A DNA stretch of 22,803 nucleotides from DAIOHQ01 sp036744635. GTDB taxonomy: Bacteria > Planctomycetota > Phycisphaerae > Tepidisphaerales > Tepidisphaeraceae. Below the pieces are notes generated by a model. That model did not search any database, had not been told where the DNA came from, and saw only the letters and a program-made list of their open reading frames with translations. The DNA lies in the NCBI GenBank assembly GCA_036744635.1, contig DAIOHQ010000054.1:1-22803 (forward strand), written 5' to 3'. The position numbers and the translations under genes are program-made. This document shows, in pieces, positions 8,001 through 14,577 of this stretch. Within the stretch, counting starts at the first letter, position 1. Every line of letters starts with the position of its first letter.

Positions 8001-9437
8001 GGCATGAACGAGGCCGTCGGCTCCCTCTACGAAATCGCGGTTGGAATGGACCCGCTGATGCGGCTAAATCCGCCGAAGACATCCACCATCGAGCGCGGCA
8101 AGGAAATGGTACCCGCCCCCGCGGCGCTCCCCGCCGCGGCAACAACCCAGCTTCCCGATCGGGTTGTCGCGCTGATTCCGACCGCCCAAGGCGCCATCGC
8201 CCTTTCGGCCGATGGCACGCTCACCAGCACAAATCCCGCCTGGTCAAAGGTGGTCCCCGGCGGCGAGACCTGGAAGGTAGACACCAGCGACGACGGCAAG
8301 GTGATCGCCATCGGGTCCGCCCAGCACCTGACCGCTTTTGACCAGACCGGAAAGCAGCTCGTCGATGTGAAGTCGACCGATGACGAGCATGCCCCGGTGA
8401 TCACCGCCGTCGCCGTCAGCGCTGACGGATCGAAAATTGCCGCCGCCTGCAACAACGGCAAGGTGACGCTGGTCACCTCCGATGGCAAGCGGCAATGGAC
8501 GGTTGGCGGCGTCACCGCCGAAGAGACGGCGAAATACGACCAGGCCGTCAAGGATTGGGAAAAGGTGCTTAGCACCTGGGACCAGGCGGCACACGATGAG
8601 CAGTTTGCCAAGGATAACGCCGCGTACGAGGCGGCCATGAAGGAGTTCCCCGATATCAAGAAGAAGGACCCCAAGGCCGAAGCGCCCAAAAAGCCCAACA
8701 AGGGCGCCTATAACAAGCCCGGCAAGCCGCGGGCACCGCTGTCGGATATGTTTGTGACACTGACCTTCAGCGCCGATGGCAGCACCATCATCGCGACCCC
8801 CGCCGCCAATTCCTATAACGCGACCGCCAATACCTATCGCACGATCGCCGCCGCCAGCGGTGAGATGGGCAAACCCACCGGAGGCGTGTCTGGATACATC
8901 CAACCGGTGCGGGCGGGAGCGAACCTGCTGCTGGGCGATGGCCGCGGCACCGTCTTCACCTATTCGCCGGCCGAGAGCAAAGTAACCGGCCATCTGACCT
9001 GGGTTCCGCCCGTGCCTCCCGCGCCGGTGGCGAAGGACCCCAAGGCGAAACCGGCCCCTGCTCCCAAGGTGATCGACCCGGCCATCACCGTGATCGTGCC
9101 GCTGCCCGATGGTGGCGCGTTGCTCGGCGATGAGGAATACAACATCGTGCGCCGAGTGAAGTCGCTCAACGGAAAATCCGACGAGCAGACCGCCTGGGAA
9201 CACGAGCTTCCCGGCCACATCGTCAAGAAGATCGTGCCGTCGGCCAATAACGGCCCGATCGCCGTCGCCTACTGGGGCGGCTTGCTCGAAATGCTCGACC
9301 AGAACGGCAAGGTGATCTTTTCGCAGCTAATGCCCCAGGACATCACCGGCCTCGCCTTCTCCGACGGCTTGTTCGTCGGCCTGGCAAATGGGCAGGTGCT
9401 GAAGCTGGGCATGGCCAGTCATGAAGCGGCCAAATGA
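5025..9437 (+). CDS. Large secreted glycosidase-like protein with amidotransferase-like domain and C-terminal beta-propeller
   Basis: This 1470-residue protein is exported. It opens with a signal peptide (hydrophobic core LTHCAISLAAILAAGTSA, cleavage near APAAE). GAGGAG at 5014-5019 fixes the ATG at 5025. Residues ~30-130 look like an Ig-type domain. Residues ~140-430 resemble a TIM-barrel glycosidase, with FKLFEWGGGG and HFYDEP (Asp236-Glu237, as in the DEP acid/base motif of GH42-like enzymes). Residues ~450-560 look like the glutamine-amidotransferase-like fold that follows the barrel in GH42 (VAVLYSLSD ... VLVLTGLHYLD ... GGQILMSDDA). Residues ~835-1020 contain GAVILLGTPADNQVI and a PGRGRG loop, similar to domains of surface-layer proteins. 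From ~1043 to the end is a WD40/PQQ-like beta-propeller, interrupted at ~1166-1240 by a Lys/Glu-rich helical insert. The likely role is binding or cleaving polysaccharide at the cell surface. Domain boundaries are approximate and catalysis is unproven. Confidence 0.75.
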   Translation: MPITNRLRFLTHCAISLAAILAAGTSAPAAELSIALPLNRTVYQTNEQIDVSVLRTDAQALAASPLTLTLSSPEAGKATFTFDAPAAEAGGVKGADARATSHLHLDGRLLRPGKYTLEVTANDAAAKTEIEICTHVRSSSFKLFEWGGGGTAREQAAMGSLGFNMLYYNALTPDSAIRGGLDVMRNCTMGGGHQMDLRLECDWSDPYVLLGGDVRSTRQAFEDRTRPNATGVHFYDEPGLTWQKHPITGEQVPFNIPWQDRSYKAAFGQDALQYNDVKPSDENAAQRWIKDGRFKEQYMEAAWKITGYNVATSVPGFMPVTQTVYGWSAFGDGYYFNIARQLPVISGHGGYDDFWLYTYNPSLFFVMGRARDLDKPNWYLPCWYRSTPAERFRGEQYLSFMLNLQGMATPPDLTAHKPGSLPQTEQGIVESNLLMARLGTIFETMKVARPQVAVLYSLSDALHAQAQVMLIKRGEENNQYTPSKQHVQLAALFMAMNEVHMPFFPIVEEDVLDGTLAANHKVLVLTGLHYLDPKIKGVLEDFIAQGGQILMSDDATVEIKGAQKFGAVLGQDADQRTAKFAESLKQQADELSKDKIRAELARFDTNGQLIKDNAAAAKALAGKLQAAGIKPDLECDNPEVSVSRQGSGDIDYFFAVNTAWDEAVGWRYAMKPVTAKVTFDGERPTYDAVVGGAVALQNNAGSFRFGPGQMRVFARTARPIGAVQVYAPNLYRDFTNVTDPIHVELTATLLDKANGVLAGNAPMRVQLIDPTGASRYDLFRATANGVLRMNLQLGATDPAGDYKVIVTELLDNHEATASFHYAPAAQCGAAAGETHRAVLFQQDRDNIFRFFRTFRSATIVTGSGAYDEPAAKRLVEILKPWNVTCEIVKAADVKPREVPEEALKTWAGDFPGRPDPAKPSPVISGWDLNGAVILLGTPADNQVIKFITDNHWLPYMPVADVFPGRGRGYLAWQRDGVGREQESVSLIADDEAGMNEAVGSLYEIAVGMDPLMRLNPPKTSTIERGKEMVPAPAALPAAATTQLPDRVVALIPTAQGAIALSADGTLTSTNPAWSKVVPGGETWKVDTSDDGKVIAIGSAQHLTAFDQTGKQLVDVKSTDDEHAPVITAVAVSADGSKIAAACNNGKVTLVTSDGKRQWTVGGVTAEETAKYDQAVKDWEKVLSTWDQAAHDEQFAKDNAAYEAAMKEFPDIKKKDPKAEAPKKPNKGAYNKPGKPRAPLSDMFVTLTFSADGSTIIATPAANSYNATANTYRTIAAASGEMGKPTGGVSGYIQPVRAGANLLLGDGRGTVFTYSPAESKVTGHLTWVPPVPPAPVAKDPKAKPAPAPKVIDPAITVIVPLPDGGALLGDEEYNIVRRVKSLNGKSDEQTAWEHELPGHIVKKIVPSANNGPIAVAYWGGLLEMLDQNGKVIFSQLMPQDITGLAFSDGLFVGLANGQVLKLGMASHEAAK

Positions 9438-9484
9438 CCGTCGGCCTCGCCAACGGAAAGGTACTGACGCTCGCGGTGAAATAA
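9434..9484 (+). pseudogene. Out-of-frame second copy of the propeller C-terminus (16-codon remnant)
   Basis: Directly after the stop of the large gene, another frame reads MTVGLANGKVLTLAVK and stops at 9482-9484. It mirrors VGLANGQVLKLG at the end of the large protein (9375-9407 against 9440-9472, 25 of 33 bases identical, six of eight differences at third codon positions). Its ATG overlaps the upstream stop as ATGA. It is either the tail of a lost tandem paralogue or a diverged partial duplication; production of a tiny coupled peptide is less likely. Confidence 0.6.
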
Positions 9485-9534
9485 TGTGACTGCGTTACCG
9501 GAGGGGGGCGGTGATGGTTGCGCATTCCGCTGGT

Positions 9535-11481
9535 TTATATTGTCACCTGATGCCGCTGGCACCAGCGGATCAGGACGTAGATCGCCCAGACGCGGGACCA
9601 GTACATGCCCGCCGCGCCCGATTGGTAGGCTTCCCACAGCCGCGCCACGGCGGGGGGATGGAGCCCGGCGGCGCGGACGGCCGATTCATCCAGCATCGTG
9701 TCGTGCATCGCCTGGCCGAGGCGCTGGCGAATCCATTTGTCGAAGGGCAGCACGAACCCGGACTTCGGCCGCTCGAACAGCGCCGGGTCCAGCCCTTCCA
9801 GCCCGATCATCCGCAGGAGCTGCTTGCGCCCCAGCGGCTGGAAGCGCAGCGCGTCGGGCAGACCCGCGACGGATTCGGTCAGCACGCTGTCCACCAGCGG
9901 AACCCGCAGTTCCAGCGAGACGGCCATCGAAGCGGCATCGGAATCGCGCAGCAGCCGCTCGCCCAAAAAGCAGCGCTGCTCAAGCACAGACAATGCCGCC
10001 AGCGGCGAGCGCCCTGCGATCTCCTCCCGCAGCCGCCTCAGCAGGGCCGCGGGCAAACCCAACGCGACGGCATCGTCCCCACCACCGTCCTTCGACATCA
10101 GCTCGTCTTGAAAATCCGGCAGAAACAGCGCATAAGCAAGTTGGTAGAGCGCCACCAGGTCATCCGCGTTTTGCAGCATATCGGGCAGCTTGGCCCAGCG
10201 CGTTTGCGGGCCGACGGCGCCGGCCGATCCGTGCATCAATCGCGACAGAAGCCGCGCGCCGGCGATGCGAACCCCGCGCGGAACAACGCCAAGCCTTCGG
10301 TCCCAGCGCTGCAGCTTCGGCAGAAACCGGAAGCTGGTGTAGCCGCCAAACAGCTCATCGCCGCCGGTGCCGACCAGTGCCACCGTCAGGCCCGCCTCGC
10401 GCACGGCGTGCGACATGTAGAACGAGTTCAGGCCGTCGAACGTGGGCTGGTCGAGCGTCTCCAGCGCCCGCTCAAGGTTTTCCACAAATCGTTCCTCGGT
10501 CAGGAGAATTTCAGTATGTTCGGTGCCGATGGCATCCGCGATGGCCCGCGCGTGCTGGCCTTCATTCAGCGACTGCTCTTCAAAGGCCAGGGTGAACGTC
10601 TTGATGCGGGCATCGGGAGAAACCTTCTGCGCCAGGTTGGCGACCGCGCTGGAATCCACGCCACTGGAAAGAAAAACTCCCAGCGGAACATCCGACACCA
10701 GGTGCAGGCGGATGCACTCGCGCAGCGTTTCACGGAATTCGGCCGCGGTGGTAGGGGGGGTGGGGCGGAGGGGGTGGGGCATTTTCCAGAAGATTTCGCT
10801 CGACGCCTCCCGGCCGGATGCGAAGATGCGAACTTCTCCTGGGAAAAGACTCCTGACCCCTTTTACGATTGTATGAGGGCCGGGGACGAATCCGTTCCAT
10901 ACAACCGAGGATACCGCCGCCGGGTCGAGCTTGCGCTCGATCAGATTCGACGCCAGCAGCGAGCGCACTTCCGAAGCGAACAGCAGCGACCAGTCGCCGG
11001 CCGGATCGGGATTCTGCGCGACATACAGCGGCTTGATCCCCAGCGGATCGCGGGCGAGGGTGAGCTGCCGCGACTTGTCATCCCACAGGGCGAAGGCAAA
11101 CATGCCGCGAAGCTGCCGCAGCGCCGCCGGGCCTTTGCGTGCCAGCAGGCGCAGCATGACGGCGGTGTCGCCGGTGGAATCGAAATGCTCTCCTTCGGCC
11201 TGGAGCTGGCGGCGCAGCTCGCGAAAATTGTAAATCTCGCCGTTGAAGATGATGCACTGCCCGCTGGCCGGATCGACCATCGGCTGATCGGCGGCCGACG
11301 ACAGATCGAGAATCGACAATCGCCGGTGGGCGAAGAGGCAGCCGTTGTTCTGCCCATCCGGCGCGCTGGTCCAGAAACCCGTCGAATCCGGGCCGCGATG
11401 GGCAATGGCCTGCTCCATCCGCGACAACGCAGAGCGGTTGGATTCGTTCAACTTTCCCACGATGCCGGCGATTCCGCACAC
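9535..11481 (-). CDS. asnB: Asparagine synthetase (glutamine-hydrolysing)
   Basis: The 648-residue protein makes asparagine from aspartate, glutamine and ATP in the cytoplasm. The start is a GTG at 11481-11479, with AAAGGAG six bases upstream; this places the catalytic cysteine at position 2 (MCGIAGIVG), as the class II glutamine amidotransferase domain requires. Family landmarks follow: HRGPDS (28-33), HRRLSI (52-57), NGEIYN (80-85), GDTAV (104-108) and DPLGIKPLY (145-153). The synthetase domain has its PP-loop at 271-278 as LSSGVDSS, where LSGG(L/V)DSS is more usual, then VGTGGDELFGGY. Length fits the family. Odd points are a proline-rich linker (residues ~234-244) encoded by a C-rich tract, and a minus-strand TACATT (11509-11504) that could be its -10 box. 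It is divergent from the ABC exporter. Some AsnB-like enzymes amidate surface polymers, so a cell-wall or polysaccharide role is possible. Confidence 0.93.
   Translation of the reverse strand: MCGIAGIVGKLNESNRSALSRMEQAIAHRGPDSTGFWTSAPDGQNNGCLFAHRRLSILDLSSAADQPMVDPASGQCIIFNGEIYNFRELRRQLQAEGEHFDSTGDTAVMLRLLARKGPAALRQLRGMFAFALWDDKSRQLTLARDPLGIKPLYVAQNPDPAGDWSLLFASEVRSLLASNLIERKLDPAAVSSVVWNGFVPGPHTIVKGVRSLFPGEVRIFASGREASSEIFWKMPHPLRPTPPTTAAEFRETLRECIRLHLVSDVPLGVFLSSGVDSSAVANLAQKVSPDARIKTFTLAFEEQSLNEGQHARAIADAIGTEHTEILLTEERFVENLERALETLDQPTFDGLNSFYMSHAVREAGLTVALVGTGGDELFGGYTSFRFLPKLQRWDRRLGVVPRGVRIAGARLLSRLMHGSAGAVGPQTRWAKLPDMLQNADDLVALYQLAYALFLPDFQDELMSKDGGGDDAVALGLPAALLRRLREEIAGRSPLAALSVLEQRCFLGERLLRDSDAASMAVSLELRVPLVDSVLTESVAGLPDALRFQPLGRKQLLRMIGLEGLDPALFERPKSGFVLPFDKWIRQRLGQAMHDTMLDESAVRAAGLHPPAVARLWEAYQSGAAGMYWSRVWAIYVLIRWCQRHQVTI
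10754..10779 (+). other. G-quadruplex-prone tract inside asnB
   Basis: The plus strand carries G runs of 7, 4, 5 and 4 with short spacers in 26 bases, the layout needed for an intramolecular quadruplex. It lies on the non-transcribed-RNA side: the asnB mRNA carries the C-rich complement, which encodes the Pro-rich linker. It could also be a simple-repeat expansion tolerated in a loop. Confidence 0.5.
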
Positions 11482-11573
11482 GCAAGACTCCTTTCGGCGG
11501 CGGAATGTACCGCAAAGACCGCCGCCCGTCGCGGGGGCGATGAAACCTCTACCTCCCGGTGCGCTGCTTGCCC

Positions 11574-11579
11574 TACAAT
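11574..11579 (+). promoter_or_regulatory. -10-like TACAAT immediately before the exporter start
   Basis: TACAAT ends seven bases before the ATG at 11587, so a transcript from it would begin at or next to that ATG and be leaderless. No clear -35 box is seen 16-18 bases upstream. A similar TACAAT lies before ATG 2198. Confidence 0.35.
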
Positions 11580-11586
11580 CGCGGCG

Positions 11587-13485
11587 ATGTCGGAGACTTC
11601 TGAAATGTTGCCGGTGGCGGCGCCGGTCTTTGGCCGGCTGCTGCGGATGCTTCGTCCCTGGTGGGGCATCATTGTGTTCGCGCTGATCCTGCTGGCGATT
11701 TCCTCGCCGTGCGAGCTCTTCCCGGCCATCGTCTGGAAGTACGTCACCGACGACATCGTGCTGCAGAAGCACTCCTCGCCGGCGTTGCACGCATGGTTTT
11801 CTTTCGGAAGCCAGGTGGCCAGCCGATGGTGGCTGCTGGCCTGGTCGGTGACCTGGCTCTTCGTGGTCTATCTTTTCGGCGAGGTGCTGGGCACGTGGGA
11901 ATCCTGGCTGCTGAACCGCGTGGCCCAGAAATTCATCCTCGGCTTCCGCAATCGCATCTATCACAAGCTGCAGAGCCAGAGCCTCAGCTACCTGCAGCGG
12001 CAGCGCACCGGCGATCTGATGAGCCGGGCAATGGGGGATGTCGATGAGCTGCAATCGTTCATCGTCAACGGCATCGACGTGATCGTCTCTGACGGCCTGC
12101 TCTGGGTCGCCACCGTCTGCATCGTGATGTACATGGACTGGCGGGTGGCCAGCGCATCGCTGGCCCCGCTGCTGCTGGTTTACTTCCTGCTGCGCTATTT
12201 CAACCAGCGCATCAAGCCGATCTACACCGCCGCCCGCGAGCGCCTCGGCGATGTCTCCACGCGCATTCAGGAGAATCTGTCCGGCGTGGTGGTGATCAAG
12301 ATCTTCGGCCGGGAAAGGCAGGAGGCCCAGCGCTTTGAAAAGGCGACCGGGGACTACTACGACCAGCAGATCAAGGCGATCAACGCCCGCAGTCTCTTTT
12401 TTCCGTTCAGCCGCGTGGTGGGCTTTCTTTCCAACGTCTTCATGATCGGCGTCGGCGGGTATTTCATGTTGAAAGATGGCAGCTTCACGCCGGGCATGCT
12501 GGTGATGTTCCGAGCCTACTGGTGGCGGCTGTTCGGGCCGATCCAGACCCTGGCGCGGGTCAACGACATGGTGCAGCGCGCCTCCGCGGCCGGCAAACGC
12601 GTGTTTGAGGTGCTGGATGCCCCCGATGAGCTGCCCGATGCCGCGGATGCCAAACCCATGCCGGCCACCCGCGGCGAACTGCGGCTGGAAGACGTCTGGT
12701 TTTCCTACAACACCGACGTCGTCAATCGCGGCACGGGCGCCGCGCCCACGTCTGAGTCCCGCAAATCTCCGGATGTGCTTCGCAATGTTACTATCGAAAT
12801 TCACCCCAACCAGACCGTCGCCCTCTGCGGCCCCAGCGGCTCGGGAAAATCGACGATCCTCAACCTCATCCTGCGTTTTTACGACCCGACGGCGGGGCGG
12901 GTGACGCTGGATGGAATCGATCTGCGCTCAATCCAGCGCGACAGCCTGCGCTCGCACTTCGCCCTGGTGCAGCAGGAGACATTCTTGTTCAACGATTCGA
13001 TCCTCGACAACATCCGCTACGGCCACCCCGAGGCGACCATGGAGCAGGTGATCGCCGCCGCCAAGGCCGCCAACGCCCACGGCTTCATCACGGCGCTTAC
13101 TCATGGATACGAAACCAAGGTCGGCGAGCGCGGCGTGCGCCTCAGCGGCGGCCAGAAGCAGCGCATCTCGATCGCCCGCGCATTCCTGGCCAACCCGCCG
13201 ATTCTGCTGCTGGATGAGCCAACCAGTTCCGTGGAGCCGGATTCGGAAGCCGCCATCATCGCCGCCCTCGACCGCCTGATGACCGGCCGCACCACCGTCC
13301 TCACCAGCCATCGCCCCAGCCTCATCAATCAGGCCGATATCGTCTACGTCATCGAAGCCGGACAGGTCACCCAGCAAGGCTCACCCGACGCGCTGCGGCG
13401 CGAGCCGGGTTGGTTCCAGCGCTTCATCAAGTCCGCCGAAGGCGCTGTGATTGTGGACGAAGAGGACTCGATGATCGAGCAATAA
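11587..13485 (+). CDS. ABC exporter, fused membrane and ATPase domains (MsbA/multidrug type)
   Basis: This 632-residue half-transporter would work as a homodimer in the inner membrane and pump lipids, lipid-linked glycans or drugs outward; the substrate is not readable from sequence. The first ~330 residues form the six-helix type I exporter domain, with hydrophobic stretches such as IIVFALILLAIS and LLLVYFLLRYF. The nucleotide-binding domain has Walker A (GPSGSGKST, from 415), the signature LSGGQKQRIS (from 519), Walker B ILLLDEP (539-545) and the switch His575. A short insert (NRGTGAAPTSESRKS) lies in the first strand region of that domain. Two starts are possible. The ATG at 11587 has no Shine-Dalgarno but fits leaderless expression from TACAAT at 11574-11579. 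The ATG at 11605 has GGAG nine bases upstream and would give 626 residues. It is divergent from asnB and convergent with the PIN toxin 40 bases away. Confidence 0.92.
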   Translation: MSETSEMLPVAAPVFGRLLRMLRPWWGIIVFALILLAISSPCELFPAIVWKYVTDDIVLQKHSSPALHAWFSFGSQVASRWWLLAWSVTWLFVVYLFGEVLGTWESWLLNRVAQKFILGFRNRIYHKLQSQSLSYLQRQRTGDLMSRAMGDVDELQSFIVNGIDVIVSDGLLWVATVCIVMYMDWRVASASLAPLLLVYFLLRYFNQRIKPIYTAARERLGDVSTRIQENLSGVVVIKIFGRERQEAQRFEKATGDYYDQQIKAINARSLFFPFSRVVGFLSNVFMIGVGGYFMLKDGSFTPGMLVMFRAYWWRLFGPIQTLARVNDMVQRASAAGKRVFEVLDAPDELPDAADAKPMPATRGELRLEDVWFSYNTDVVNRGTGAAPTSESRKSPDVLRNVTIEIHPNQTVALCGPSGSGKSTILNLILRFYDPTAGRVTLDGIDLRSIQRDSLRSHFALVQQETFLFNDSILDNIRYGHPEATMEQVIAAAKAANAHGFITALTHGYETKVGERGVRLSGGQKQRISIARAFLANPPILLLDEPTSSVEPDSEAAIIAALDRLMTGRTTVLTSHRPSLINQADIVYVIEAGQVTQQGSPDALRREPGWFQRFIKSAEGAVIVDEEDSMIEQ

Positions 13486-13525
13486 GTTCTGGGCTATATG
13501 GCGACCGTTTGGCCATTGAGAGCAG

Positions 13526-14020
13526 TCACTTGTGCGGTTCTCTCTGCAGCATCGTCAATAGCTCTTCCGGCGATGCCACCCGTAAATCAAAGAATCTCTT
13601 TCGGAAATCGCTTGACCACGGTTTTGCGAAGTCATTCATGCCAAGCAGATGACGATCGCGGCTGACGATCAGTTTGGTCTGAGTGAACACGGCCAGATCG
13701 AGGTAATGAGAATCATCCGGGTCGACCGGATGATCAAAGACGTGAGGAACGTCATCGATCCACGTTGCGGTAATCAATAGGTTGGCAGTCAGACGCTCTA
13801 CCTTTGCAGCGGAAACGCCAAGCTTGGCGGGGGTTGGCCTGTCGGGCATCTGCTGAAGTTCATCGAGGATATATCGAGTGAAAAATAGCTGAATGTGGCG
13901 GTCCAGGGCGAGTTGTACACAGGCTCCCGCCGGCCCTGCCGGATTCATGAGGGCTTGGACAAATACATTGCAGTCGAAAATGGCCTGCGGCGGAGAGTCA
14001 CTCACGGAAAACGGTCCCAT
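13526..14020 (-). CDS. PIN-domain toxin-like ribonuclease (COG1569-type)
   Basis: The 164-residue protein has the layout of a PIN nuclease: IFDCNVFVQAL with Asp16, YILDEL with Glu54, PDDSHYLDLA with Asp102/Asp103, and LIVSRDRHLL with Asp122. Together these form the acidic, metal-binding site that cuts RNA in PIN toxins. It follows a small ribbon-helix-helix-like gene and overlaps its last 23 bases, the usual arrangement of a type II toxin-antitoxin pair with the antitoxin first. The ATG at 14020 is used; it lacks a Shine-Dalgarno, consistent with coupled translation, and a GTG at 14005 is an alternative. The acidic set is complete, so it is probably active. Chromosomal pairs of this type often stabilise mobile segments or have unclear roles; the target RNA is unknown. 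Confidence 0.82.
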   Translation of the reverse strand: MGPFSVSDSPPQAIFDCNVFVQALMNPAGPAGACVQLALDRHIQLFFTRYILDELQQMPDRPTPAKLGVSAAKVERLTANLLITATWIDDVPHVFDHPVDPDDSHYLDLAVFTQTKLIVSRDRHLLGMNDFAKPWSSDFRKRFFDLRVASPEELLTMLQREPHK

Positions 14021-14261
14021 GCCGGGCGCTGCGGGCGGCGTGTTTCTCTTCTTCCAGCCGAAGGGCGAGCTGTTCCTCGGTCATGCCGCTCTCGACAAAG
14101 CGTTGGAGCGAGTCGCCGCTGATTTGAAGCAGGCTCTCAGGCTGGCGGAGAGTCTCCTCCAGCAAACGTGCGGCATAGGTGGTGGCATCGACGCCGGCAG
14201 CGCGGGCGCGGTCTTTGAGCCGGACTTCGGCGTCGGGCGAAAGTGGAACGGCAAGAGTCAT
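13998..14261 (-). CDS. Antitoxin-like small protein, probable ribbon-helix-helix DNA binder
   Basis: The 87-residue protein starts with a short beta segment (MTLAVPLSPDAEVRLKDRA) followed by two helices (GVDATTYAARLLEETL), the pattern of ribbon-helix-helix antitoxins. The C-terminal half is charged and helical (EEQLALRLEEEKHAARSARH), suited to wrapping the partner toxin. The ATG at 14261 is preferred over the in-frame ATG at 14282, because a promoter-like TTGAGG-18-TAGACT (14314-14285) would start transcription between them and the conserved part begins here. The gene overlaps the toxin by 23 bases. By analogy with known pairs it should neutralise the toxin and repress its own promoter. No operator palindrome stands out between the -10 box and the ATG. 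Confidence 0.75.
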   Translation of the reverse strand: MTLAVPLSPDAEVRLKDRARAAGVDATTYAARLLEETLRQPESLLQISGDSLQRFVESGMTEEQLALRLEEEKHAARSARHGTVFRE

Positions 14262-14284
14262 GGTTTGCTTGTCAGAGCGCATAC

Positions 14285-14314
14285 AGTCTATCGGCTTCTT
14301 CGGTTGGGCCTCAA
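14285..14314 (-). promoter_or_regulatory. Probable promoter of the toxin-antitoxin pair
   Basis: On the minus strand TTGAGG (14314-14309) and TAGACT (14290-14285) are separated by 18 bases. Transcription would begin near 14278, just upstream of the chosen antitoxin ATG. The match to a housekeeping-sigma promoter is moderate. Confidence 0.4.
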
Positions 14315-14343
14315 GGGCGAATCAGCAAATTCCGCGCATAAAG

Positions 14344-14416
14344 AAGCCGCGGACGGGGAGATCCGCGGCTTTAACCCGGGGCAAGCCCGGGATGTCCGGG
14401 AGGGGGGATCCGGACA
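14344..14416. repeat. Three consecutive inverted repeats
   Basis: Three perfect stems lie side by side: AAGCCGCGGA (14344-14353) with TCCGCGGCTT (14362-14371); CCCGGG (14375-14380) with CCCGGG (14386-14391); and TGTCCGG (14393-14399) with CCGGACA (14410-14416). The first is followed by TCTTTA on the minus strand and could terminate weakly. The close packing suggests a structured RNA end or palindromic repeat cluster rather than chance. Confidence 0.7.
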
Positions 14417-14420
14417 GAGG

Positions 14421-14480
14421 ATAAAATGTCGGGGGTTGAAGAAGGAGGGGGGGAACCTTCTTCGGGGGATACCCCCGACA
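14421..14480 (-). terminator. Long two-tier hairpin followed by TTTTAT on the minus strand
   Basis: TGTCGGGGGT (14427-14436) pairs perfectly with ACCCCCGACA (14471-14480), and inside it GAAGAAGG (14438-14445) pairs with CCTTCTTC (14456-14463). Read on the minus strand the stem is followed by TTTTAT (14426-14421). It lies just after the stronger terminator at 14480-14513, so it may act as a backup or as a processing hairpin. Confidence 0.6.
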
Positions 14481-14513
14481 AAAAAAGCTTCGGCGCCTGT
14501 TCAGCGACGAAGC
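14480..14513 (-). terminator. Strong intrinsic terminator on the minus strand
   Basis: GCTTCG (14487-14492) pairs with CGAAGC (14508-14513), continued by CGC/GCG across a 1x1 mismatch with a 7-base loop. On the minus strand it is followed at once by seven T (14486-14480). It would end nuoC transcripts and the candidate small RNA. Confidence 0.8.
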
Positions 14514-14571
14514 CCTCTTGGCTCGGTCAATTCCCTGACGTTCATCGGCAAGGAACAACATTCACTACTAT
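14480..14571 (-). ncRNA. Candidate small RNA or structured leader of about 92 nt
   Basis: A promoter-like pair (TTGATT-16-TATTAT, 14605-14578) would start transcription near 14571, and the intrinsic terminator with T7 ends it at 14480. The transcript has a first stem, TTCCTTG with CAGGGAA (14555-14549 with 14537-14531, one G-U pair), and then the terminator stem. GAGCC at 14524-14520 could instead pair with the GGCTT that forms the terminator's 5' arm, so an alternative fold is possible. I recognise no known RNA family, and there is no credible reading frame. It could equally be only the nuoC 3' region. Confidence 0.45.
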
Positions 14572-14577
14572 GGCAGA

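Noticed and set aside
9486..10595. A long Arg/Ala/Pro-rich plus-strand frame opposite asnB
   Set aside because: It is a compositional shadow of asnB, whose family motifs on the minus strand are unmistakable.
10830..10880. A stretch in asnB resembling a dispersed repeat (GGGGTCAGGAGTC on the minus strand)
   Set aside because: It encodes TIVKGVRSLFPGE, which aligns with the usual conserved AsnB segment, so it is ordinary coding sequence.
9511..11586. N-terminal extension of the ABC exporter frame back to 9511
   Set aside because: It is antisense to asnB and unlike any exporter N-terminus; real starts lie at 11587 or 11605.
11482..12804. N-terminal extension of the asnB frame through the exporter gene
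   Set aside because: Class II amidotransferases need Cys at position 2, which fixes the GTG start at 11481 with its AAAGGAG.
13486..13525. Short inverted repeat (ATGGC/GCCAT) between the exporter and PIN genes as a terminator
   Set aside because: It has only five base pairs and no T-run on either strand.
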